Of a stretch of DNA of 11,212 nt, positions 5,843 through 11,212 are shown in pieces (the stretch's first letter is position 1; each line of letters starts with the position of its first letter). Origin of the DNA: Pseudomonadota bacterium (lineage in GTDB: Bacteria > Pseudomonadota > Alphaproteobacteria > Rhizobiales > Rhizobiaceae); the NCBI GenBank assembly GCA_023399465.1, contig JAEWPB010000092.1, positions 1 through 11,212 of the forward strand, in the 5' to 3' direction. A program made the position numbers and the translations under genes. Below the pieces are notes generated by a model. That model searched no databases. It was not told the origin of the DNA and saw nothing but the letters and a program-made list of their open reading frames with translations.

Positions 5843-7174
5843 ATGTTCAAGCTGAAACTCGTGTTCGTGCTGATCATCGCGATCGTGACCGCGCTTTGGC
5901 TCGCCAGCCTTTCCCCCGGCACGTTCGACGGCAATTTCTGGGCCTTGCGCCGAACGCTGATCTATTATTCCGGGATCCTGGCAATGAGCATGATGTCGGT
6001 CGCCGTCATCCTTGCCGCCCGCCCCGTGCTGTTCGAGAGCACCCTTGGCGGACTGGACAAGTTCTATCGCCTGCACAAGTGGCTGGGGATCGGTGGCGTG
6101 TCGCTGGCGATCGTGCATTGGATGTTGGAACTGCTGCCGGGCTGGATGGTGGGGCAGGGATGGCTGGTACGCCCGCCGCGCCCGGCTGCGCCCGCTGCAA
6201 CAGCCGACTTGCCGTTCGATCCGTTTCGCGATCTGCACGGCATCGCCCGGGACCTCGGCGAGTGGGGGATATACCTGCTCATCGCCCTTACCGTGCTGGC
6301 GCTGTGGAAGCGCTTTCCCTACCGGTACTTCTTCAAGACCCACCGGGTAATGGCCGCGCTTTACCTCGTCTTCGTCTTCCATGCGGTCGTGCTGATGAAG
6401 CCGAGCTACTGGCCTGCACCTATAGGTCCGGCAATGGCGATACTCATGCTTGCAGGATCCATCGGCGCGCTGCTGTCGCTGTTCCACCGGATCGGGTACA
6501 CTCGCCGCGCGGTCGGCACGATCGATCATCTCGACCATCACACCGGCAACTCGGTGCTGGACGTCGGCGTCCGGTTGCAGACATCCTGGCCCGGACATCT
6601 TCCCGGGCAGTTCGCCTTCGTGACGTTCGACAAGAGCGAGGGAGCCCATCCATTCACCATGTCTTCGGGCTGGAAGGGCGATGGAAAACTCGTGTTCAGC
6701 ATCAAGGGGCTCGGTGACTACACCAAGGCCTTGCCTGACACGCTAAGGGTAGGGGATAGCGTCACTGTCGAGGGGCCCTACGGCCGCTTCCAGTTCGATG
6801 ACGATGGTAAACGCCAGATCTGGGTTGCCGGTGGCATCGGCATCAGTCCGTTTCTCGCCGGTCTGCGGGAGCTGAAGGGTGGACGCCACGAACGTCCCAT
6901 CGACCTAGTCTATTGTACCAGTGCGCCGGACAAGCGCTTCATCGGCACGATCCGGCAGTTGGCGAACGACACCGGCGTACGATTGCATCTGCTCGTACAG
7001 CAATCCGCCGGAAGGCTGACCGCTTCGCGGCTATGCGAAATGGTGCCGCAATGGGCCGAGGCGCAGGTGTGGTTCTGCGGCCCGCAGAAGTTCGGTGCCG
7101 AACTGCGCGACGGTCTCTCCGAGATCGGCCTGCCGCCCGGACGTTTCCATCAGGAACTGTTCGAAATGCGTTAG
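5843..7174 (+). CDS. Ferric-reductase-like bis-haem flavocytochrome (transmembrane NAD(P)H oxidoreductase)
   Basis: A 443-residue membrane flavocytochrome. The N-terminal half has about six hydrophobic helices (near 5-22, 40-60, 81-98, 142-155, 170-186, 195-214). Four histidines are spaced as in ferric reductase and NADPH oxidase proteins: His78-x13-His92 and His167-x12-His180, which would stack two haems across the membrane. A Pro/Ala-rich loop (about 105-128) lies between the haem helices. The cytosolic half is a ferredoxin-NADP reductase-like module: an FAD domain with H-P-F-T-M-S-S (269-275), the nucleotide motif G-G-I-G-I-S-P-F (330-337), and F-C-G-P-Q-K-F-G (411-418) near the end. It probably moves electrons from cytosolic NAD(P)H through FAD and two haems to an acceptor on the outer face; ferric iron, Cu(II), oxygen or a quinone are all possible. 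The gene is divergent from the DUF4126-flavoprotein unit and ends 28 bases from the convergent VOC gene. Confidence 0.9.
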   Translation: MFKLKLVFVLIIAIVTALWLASLSPGTFDGNFWALRRTLIYYSGILAMSMMSVAVILAARPVLFESTLGGLDKFYRLHKWLGIGGVSLAIVHWMLELLPGWMVGQGWLVRPPRPAAPAATADLPFDPFRDLHGIARDLGEWGIYLLIALTVLALWKRFPYRYFFKTHRVMAALYLVFVFHAVVLMKPSYWPAPIGPAMAILMLAGSIGALLSLFHRIGYTRRAVGTIDHLDHHTGNSVLDVGVRLQTSWPGHLPGQFAFVTFDKSEGAHPFTMSSGWKGDGKLVFSIKGLGDYTKALPDTLRVGDSVTVEGPYGRFQFDDDGKRQIWVAGGIGISPFLAGLRELKGGRHERPIDLVYCTSAPDKRFIGTIRQLANDTGVRLHLLVQQSAGRLTASRLCEMVPQWAEAQVWFCGPQKFGAELRDGLSEIGLPPGRFHQELFEMR

Positions 7175-7202
7175 GGGCGGGGCCCCGGATCGACCCGGCG
7201 CG

Positions 7203-7793
7203 TCAAAGCGGCTTGTACGGGTTCTTCGCATTCCGGTCGGCGGACAGCGTCGGCCGGTTTATCGCGACGAGTACCTCGATGGCATCCGCGAGATGGACTT
7301 CGGCGATGTTGTAGTCGCCACGCCCGACCCTGATCCTGTGAGCCTCCATCAACACGTCGGCATGCGTGCATCCGTGCGGCGGCTCGAACCGGTAGGACGC
7401 GAGCTCGATCAGCATGCCGAGCGGATCCTCGAAGTAGATCGAATCCATGAAGCCACGGTCCTTCACTCCGCTGTGGCGGATGCCGCGGGCATCGAGCCGG
7501 GCGACCGCCTGCAGGAAGGTGACGCGCGACACGGCGAATGCGATGTGGTGGACGCAGCCGATGTCCGTCCCGGTACGGCGCGGATCGGGCAGGCGGCTCT
7601 CGTCGGTAAAGACGGTGATGAGCCGACCATCGCCCGGGTCGAAATAGAGATGGCTTTCCGTGGCCCTGTCGAGATTGGGCTGCTCGAACACGAACGGCAT
7701 GCCGAGCACGCCCTCCCAGAAATCGATCGACGTCTGGCGGTCGGCTCCCACCAGCGTGATGTGATGGACGCCCTGTGACTGGAGCTTTTGCAT
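7203..7793 (-). CDS. VOC-superfamily (glyoxalase/extradiol dioxygenase-fold) protein
   Basis: A 196-residue cytosolic protein with the paired beta-alpha-beta-beta-beta units of the vicinal oxygen chelate fold. The first module opens with G-V-H-H-I-T-L-V (8-15), the second with C-V-H-H-I-A-F-A-V (80-88), and the metal-binding strand is Y-F-E-D-P-L-G-M-L-I-E-L (120-131). Likely metal ligands are His11, His83 and Glu130, with a fourth near Glu46/His48. A C-terminal extension of about 60 residues (from 137) contains H-A-D-V-L-M-E-A-H-R and a N-I-A-E-V-H-L-A-D-A-I-E helix beyond the minimal fold. Substrates in this family range from methylglyoxal adducts to catechols and cannot be read from sequence. 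Of two near-adjacent ATGs, the one at 7793 is chosen because GGGAGG sits 6 bases upstream; the ATG at 7799 would abut that site. The gene is convergent with the flavocytochrome gene. Confidence 0.9.
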   Translation of the reverse strand: MQKLQSQGVHHITLVGADRQTSIDFWEGVLGMPFVFEQPNLDRATESHLYFDPGDGRLITVFTDESRLPDPRRTGTDIGCVHHIAFAVSRVTFLQAVARLDARGIRHSGVKDRGFMDSIYFEDPLGMLIELASYRFEPPHGCTHADVLMEAHRIRVGRGDYNIAEVHLADAIEVLVAINRPTLSADRNAKNPYKPL

Positions 7794-7799
7794 TGCCAT

Positions 7800-7805
7800 C
7801 CTCCC
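7800..7805 (-). promoter_or_regulatory. Ribosome binding site fixing the VOC protein start
   Basis: On the - strand this reads GGGAGG, with a 6-base spacer (ATGGCA) to the ATG at 7793. The ATG within the spacer is too close to be used efficiently. Confidence 0.7.
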
Positions 7806-8068
7806 ATTTGGCGCTCGAACGCCTCGCTCTACGAATGCCGGCACTGGCACCTACGCGAGCCAGTATCCGGCACGGAATCTCCCACAGGCTTCAATTTACG
7901 TCCGATGTCGCGCGGGGACAAATTCCGCCGGCAGCGCGGGCAAGCGCTATGGTTGGACCGGCTGCACTGAGCCAACGGACCCGTTCCATTCAACCACAAA
8001 TGCACATGAATACGCGATGTCCGAATTCCGTTATGCTGTCTCCGTCGGCAACAGGGAGATGGGCTCAC

Positions 8069-8575
8069 ATGGCATCGGAGCCGGTTGAAGTCAGGGAACG
8101 CGGCTGGCGCTTCAAGTGTGGCATAGCGCTTTTCATTCTCATGGTGGTGCTGATCCTGCTTATCCCGCTGGCGGCGCTGTCGGGCATGGCGCCGGGACGG
8201 CTCGCTGCGGCAACGGGAACGATCTTCGTGGTGAACAAGGTTCTTCTCATCATGGTGATCGCCGTGATGGGCACCTCCGGCTTCCAGGAGTTGAAGACAA
8301 CGCTCGCCAGTTATATCCCCAGCCTGAAGGACGAGCGACCGGTCGGGCCGGTGCGCCATGCAATCGGCTTGCTGATGTTCTGCATTCCGCTGGCTTCGGC
8401 GATGATCGAACCTTATGTCGACCAGATATGGCCGGGGTTGAGGTCGCACCGATGGGAGATGCAGCTCGCGACCGACATAATGCTCGCCGCCAGCATTTTC
8501 GTCCTCGGCGGGAATTTCTGGGGCAAGGTCCGCGCCTTGTTCATCCGCACGGCACGCGTGGTCGATACGCGTTAG
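8069..8575 (+). CDS. Four-helix membrane protein resembling the 'transporter suffix' domain
   Basis: A 168-residue integral membrane protein with predicted helices at about 17-38, 46-68, 97-115 and 132-150. It has a charged N-terminus (V-R-E-R-G-W-R-F-K) and a basic C-terminus. Motifs typical of proteins labelled 'transporter suffix domain-containing' are W-R-F-K-x-G-I-A-L-F (13-22), V-M-G-T-S-G-F (66-72), the helix-3 stretch I-G-L-L-M-F-C-I-P-L (99-108), and F-V-L-G-G-N-F-W-G-K-V-R-A-L-F (144-158). In some families this module follows a transporter; here it stands alone, and its function is unknown. AGGGAG (8053-8058) lies 10 bases before the ATG at 8069. The frame is open upstream, but that part lacks a ribosome site and does not look conserved. 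The gene is divergent from the VOC gene, with 275 bases between starts in which no clear promoter was found. Confidence 0.75.
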   Translation: MASEPVEVRERGWRFKCGIALFILMVVLILLIPLAALSGMAPGRLAAATGTIFVVNKVLLIMVIAVMGTSGFQELKTTLASYIPSLKDERPVGPVRHAIGLLMFCIPLASAMIEPYVDQIWPGLRSHRWEMQLATDIMLAASIFVLGGNFWGKVRALFIRTARVVDTR

Positions 8576-8890
8576 CGTCACATGGCTTGCTCCGGTCGGA
8601 ACACGCAATCGCTCGGCGGCCGCGAGATTACGCAGCAAGGTGAACTGCAACCGAACAACCGCGATAAAGATGGAAGCGTTGTCGGCCGAAGTCACGACCA
8701 TCGGAGAATGGGGGAAGAGGATGTGTCCGGTGTCAAAGCGTGGCAATCGCAGTTCAAACTTGCGCGCACCCCGGCTACAAATTCAAATCACATAAGACAG
8801 ATTATGGAACATTCTCTCGCTGGCTCACCCGGCTTGCCAAGCTATTGGCAGCGCAGGATTTCGCGGCGCCGGTACGAATTTCCCCCGCGC
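8576..8890. other. Gene-free stretch between convergent genes
   Basis: About 315 bases lie between the end of the membrane protein gene and the end of the metallo-beta-lactamase-fold gene. Short open frames occur on both strands, but none has a convincing ribosome site, codon use or known motif. A small perfect hairpin, TGCCAA-GCTA-TTGGCA (8835-8850), and an imperfect GC-rich one around 8603-8635 could help end transcription, but neither has a T tract. The middle (about 8775-8815) is noticeably more AT-rich than the surroundings. I see no tRNA, IS end or attachment site. Confidence 0.5.
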
Positions 8891-9739
8891 TCAGCATCCC
8901 TGCGGCGTATCGAAGCCTGAGATCTCTTCGGCCTCGAACTCGAAATGCATCTGGTCGTAGGCCGGTTCGACATGCACGGGCGTTTCGCCCATCACCGTTT
9001 CATAATCGAGCGGCGTATGCATGTGCGTGAGGATGCCGTGGCGTGCACCCAGCGTGTCGATCCAGCCGAGCGCCTGTTCCACCGAGAAATGGCTCGGATG
9101 ATGGCGATACTGGAGCGCATCGATGACAAGCACGTCGAGGCCATGCAGCTTGGCGACAGTTTCCGCCGGAAAACCGCTGACGTCGCTGCAATACGCCACG
9201 TTCCCGATCCTGAACCCGAGCGAATGGGTCGTGCCGTGCTGTTGCAGCAGCGGCATGAAGCGGACCGGCCCGCCAGCGCCCTCGATGACGACAGGCGTAT
9301 CCGGCGTTTCGATCACCACCGGCGTGATGATCGGCGGATAACCGCTGCCCGGCGGCGTCTCCAGGCAATAGCCAAATCCGTCCCGGATACGCGCCATCGT
9401 CTCGGCATCGGCATGGATCGGAATGCGCTTGTGGTCGCGAACGAAATAGCCGCGCAGATCATCGATGCCATGGATGTGGTCGGCATGCGCATGGGTGTAG
9501 AGCACCGCGTCGACATAGACCACCTTCGCGGCGATCATCTGGGCGCGGAAATCCGGACCGGTATCGATGACGACTGTCGTGCGGCCACCGTCCGGCCCGA
9601 TCTGCTCGACCATGAACGCGGCGCGAGTTCTGCGATTGCGCGGATTGGTCGGATCACAAGCCCCCCAGTCGCCGTTGATACGCGGCACGCCCGGCGAAGA
9701 CGAGCAACCGAGTATGGTGAAACGGCGCCGGTAGCCCAC
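8891..9739 (-). CDS. PhnP-like metallo-beta-lactamase-fold hydrolase
   Basis: A 282-residue cytosolic protein of the metallo-beta-lactamase superfamily, closest in layout to the PhnP/RNase Z-like branch. The N-terminus R-F-T-I-L-G-C-S-S-S-P-G-V-P-R leads to D-T-G-P-D-F-R (59-65), then the metal motif H-A-H-A-D-H (His83, His85, Asp87, His88) followed by I-H-G-I-D-D-L-R. Further ligands are likely His172 in H-G-T-T-H-S-L-G-F, Asp186 in Y-C-S-D-V-S-G, His217 in H-P-S-H-F, and His239/His241 in T-H-M-H-T-P-L-D-Y. It probably hydrolyses phosphodiester bonds; the natural substrate is unknown, since no phosphonate (phn) genes are nearby. The start is a GTG at 9739, three bases after the tatD stop, with GAGG nine bases upstream inside tatD. 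The first in-frame ATG would delete the N-terminal strand, so GTG is preferred. Confidence 0.92.
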   Translation of the reverse strand: MGYRRRFTILGCSSSPGVPRINGDWGACDPTNPRNRRTRAAFMVEQIGPDGGRTTVVIDTGPDFRAQMIAAKVVYVDAVLYTHAHADHIHGIDDLRGYFVRDHKRIPIHADAETMARIRDGFGYCLETPPGSGYPPIITPVVIETPDTPVVIEGAGGPVRFMPLLQQHGTTHSLGFRIGNVAYCSDVSGFPAETVAKLHGLDVLVIDALQYRHHPSHFSVEQALGWIDTLGARHGILTHMHTPLDYETVMGETPVHVEPAYDQMHFEFEAEEISGFDTPQGC

Positions 9740-9742
9740 GGT

Positions 9743-10522
9743 TCAGATCCTCGGCATCCTGGAAAAGATGCGGAAGGCATTTTCCGTGGTGATCTTCGCG
9801 ATCTCGTCGTATTCGAGCCCGTGCGTCTCGGCCAGCACCTCGGCAGTATTCACGACGTAGGACGGTTCGTTGCGCTTGCCACGCCAGCGCTTGGGCGCAA
9901 GATAAGGCGCATCCGTCTCGACCAGCAACCGGTCGAGCGGAACGGTCTTGGCGATATCCCGCAGTTCGCCGGATTTCGGGAAGGTCAGGATACCGGAAAA
10001 GGATATGTAACCGCCGAGCTCGACGCCGGTTCGCGCAAGTTCCGCACCCGAAGAAAAGCAGTGCAGAATAAACGGGAAGGCGCCCTTCCCGGTCTCCTCC
10101 GTCAGGATCGCCGCCATGTCCGCATCGGCGTTCCGGCTATGGATCACCAGTGGCAGACCGGTTTGACGGGATGCCGCGATATGGCGCAGAAACCCCGTCT
10201 TCTGGTCTTCCGGCTTTACCGTGTCGTAGAAGTAGTCGAGTCCCGCCTCGCCGATCGCGACCACCTTCGGATGGGCAGCGAGACGAACGAGATCCTCCGC
10301 CATGACGTCGAGTTCCTCGTCGGCATTGTTCGGATGCGTGCCGACAGAGCAGAAGACGGACGGATATTTTTCAGCAATTTCAAGCAGCTCGTCGAGCTTC
10401 TTCACGCGCGTTGAAATCGTCACCATCTGGCCGACGCCGGACGCATGGGCCCGCGCGACGATAGCGTCGCGCTCCTCTGCGAAATCGGCAAAGTCCAGAT
10501 GGCAATGGGTATCGATCAGCAT
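9743..10522 (-). CDS. tatD: TatD-family metal-dependent DNase/hydrolase
   Basis: A 259-residue TIM-barrel amidohydrolase-type enzyme, the usual TatD length. Metal ligands are visible in order: His6 and His8 in D-T-H-C-H-L-D, Glu92 in A-I-G-E-A-G-L-D-Y, His128 in V-I-H-S-R, His154 in I-L-H-C-F-S, and Asp204 in V-E-T-D-A-P-Y-L-A-P. Characterised TatD proteins are Mg-dependent exo/endonucleases acting on DNA, with roles in repair of oxidised ends. Despite the name, they are not part of Tat protein export. The ATG at 10522 is preceded by a TGAGGA that overlaps the metG stop, and only 8 bases separate metG from tatD. It sits in the middle of the metG-tatD-hydrolase operon; paralogues such as YcfH and YjjV cannot be distinguished here. 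Confidence 0.95.
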   Translation of the reverse strand: MLIDTHCHLDFADFAEERDAIVARAHASGVGQMVTISTRVKKLDELLEIAEKYPSVFCSVGTHPNNADEELDVMAEDLVRLAAHPKVVAIGEAGLDYFYDTVKPEDQKTGFLRHIAASRQTGLPLVIHSRNADADMAAILTEETGKGAFPFILHCFSSGAELARTGVELGGYISFSGILTFPKSGELRDIAKTVPLDRLLVETDAPYLAPKRWRGKRNEPSYVVNTAEVLAETHGLEYDEIAKITTENAFRIFSRMPRI

Positions 10523-10531
10523 TTCGGTTCC

Positions 10532-11212
10532 TCAGGCTTCCGGCGCCACATAGCGCGGGAAGACCGGCTTAGGTGCCTCCAGCGGCGTTCCCGGCTGCAG
10601 ACGGCCGCTCGGGCCAAGCGATGCAAAGCTGCGCTGGTCTGCCGGAATGGCAAGCAGATCGAGCAGCTTCGCCGCCGACTGCGGCACGAAAGGCTGCAGC
10701 AGGATGGCGATCTGGCGCACGACTTCCGCCGTGACGTAAAGTACCGTTGCCATGCGCGCGGGGTCGGTCTTCTTCAAGGCCCACGGCTCCTGGCCGGCGA
10801 AATAGCGATCGGCCTCGGATACGATGGCAATGATCGAGGCCAGAGCCCGGTGGATCTGCTGCGCATTCATGTCGTCGCGGGTCGATGCGAGCAGAGCATC
10901 GGCGGACGCGAGCATCGCCTTGTCTTCATCGCTGAGCGGGCCGCATTCCGGGATCTGCCCGTCGCAGTTCTTGACGATCATCGACAGCGAACGGCTGGCG
11001 AGGTTGCCGATGCCGTTGGCGAGGTCGGCGTTGATACGGGTCGCGATCCCCTCCTCGCTGTAGCTGCCATCCTGGCCGAAGGACACTTCGCGCAGGAAGA
11101 AGTAACGTACCGGATCGAGACCGAAATGCTCGACCAGGTTGGCGGGATCGACGACGTTGCCGAGCGACTTCGACATCTTCTCGCCCTTGTTGAGCAGGAA
11201 GCCGTGGGCGAA
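10532..11212 (-). CDS. metG: Methionyl-tRNA synthetase, C-terminal part (5' end outside window)
   Basis: The frame is open to the right edge and stops at 10532, leaving 226 C-terminal residues. The class I signature K-M-S-K-S is at visible residues 12-16, followed by G-N-V-V-D-P and the D-P-V-R-Y-F-F-L-R-E segment. The all-helical anticodon-binding domain then runs from about visible residue 50 to 205 and includes N-A-D-L-A-N-G-I-G-N-L-A-S-R. The protein ends soon after this domain, so it lacks the EMAP-II-like tRNA-binding appendix of E. coli MetG and belongs to the short form common in alphaproteobacteria. It charges initiator and elongator tRNA-Met in the cytosol. It is the first visible gene of an operon with tatD and the metallo-beta-lactamase-fold hydrolase. 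The ATG within KMSKS is internal, not a start. Confidence 0.97.
   Translation of the reverse strand, partial: FAHGFLLNKGEKMSKSLGNVVDPANLVEHFGLDPVRYFFLREVSFGQDGSYSEEGIATRINADLANGIGNLASRSLSMIVKNCDGQIPECGPLSDEDKAMLASADALLASTRDDMNAQQIHRALASIIAIVSEADRYFAGQEPWALKKTDPARMATVLYVTAEVVRQIAILLQPFVPQSAAKLLDLLAIPADQRSFASLGPSGRLQPGTPLEAPKPVFPRYVAPEA

Noticed and set aside
7175..7202. Possible hairpin CCGG-ATCGAC-CCGG between the convergent flavocytochrome and VOC genes
   Set aside because: A four-pair stem in GC-rich DNA with no T tract; not distinguishable from background.
7952..7976. GTTGG...CCAAC repeat upstream of the transporter-suffix-like gene
   Set aside because: Five-base arms with a 15-base gap are expected by chance in a 275-base intergenic region.
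7829..8746. 305-codon open frame on the - strand across the membrane protein gene
   Set aside because: It is antisense to a gene with four clear membrane helices and a ribosome site, and its product is a polar His/Arg-rich string with no motif.
8748..8764. tRNA T-arm-like element CGCAG-TTCAAAC-TTGCG
   Set aside because: The loop fits the T-loop pattern, but the stem closes with G-T, no matching 5' acceptor strand, D-arm or anticodon arm is found upstream, and no CCA follows.
8582..8920. 112-codon + strand frame and an overlapping one at 8740-9030 in the gene-free stretch
   Set aside because: No ribosome binding site, both run into the antisense of the hydrolase gene, and neither product resembles a known family.
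8945..10414. 489-codon open frame on the + strand opposite the hydrolase and tatD
   Set aside because: It spans two well-supported - strand genes including their junction; low-complexity composition and no start signal.

Overview
The window looks like chromosomal DNA from an alphaproteobacterium, most likely of the order Hyphomicrobiales (Rhizobiales). The evidence is the high GC content, the codon use, two adjacent cyclophilin genes followed by queA-tgt, a short MetRS followed by TatD and a metallo-beta-lactamase-fold protein, and the sequence character of Tgt and of the DUF4864 protein. The genus cannot be fixed from sequence alone. No rRNA, tRNA, CRISPR array, insertion sequence, integrase or phage gene was seen.

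Left block (1-3195, + strand): the 3' end of one cyclophilin-type peptidyl-prolyl isomerase, a complete second cyclophilin, a convincing intrinsic terminator, then queA and tgt. The last two are head to tail with no spacer and supply two steps of queuosine modification of tRNA. A convergent gene for a small exported DUF4864 protein follows (3221-3646, - strand). An 11-bp perfect stem-loop lies at the junction.

Middle block (about 3650-8890): an accessory-looking segment. On the - strand, a DUF4126 membrane protein is translationally coupled (ATGA overlap) to a class I FAD/NAD(P)H disulfide oxidoreductase of the mercuric reductase/RclA-like type. Divergent from them is a bis-haem, FAD/NAD(P)H-binding ferric-reductase-like flavocytochrome. 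A 24-bp inverted repeat between the two units overlaps a possible -10 box and could be a shared operator. A VOC/glyoxalase-fold protein (- strand) and a four-helix membrane protein resembling the 'transporter suffix' domain (+ strand) follow. After them come about 315 bases with no recognisable gene.

Right block (8891-11212, - strand): the end of metG (MetRS, with KMSKS and the anticodon-binding domain), tatD, and a PhnP-like metallo-beta-lactamase-fold hydrolase. Spacers are 8 and 3 bases, so these form one operon reading in from the right edge.

The two most interesting points are (1) the Tgt protein, which keeps its catalytic aspartates but has lost three of the four residues that normally hold the structural zinc, and (2) the divergent redox cluster with its candidate operator, whose substrate is not evident. 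Nothing in the window proves a new defence or mobile system.
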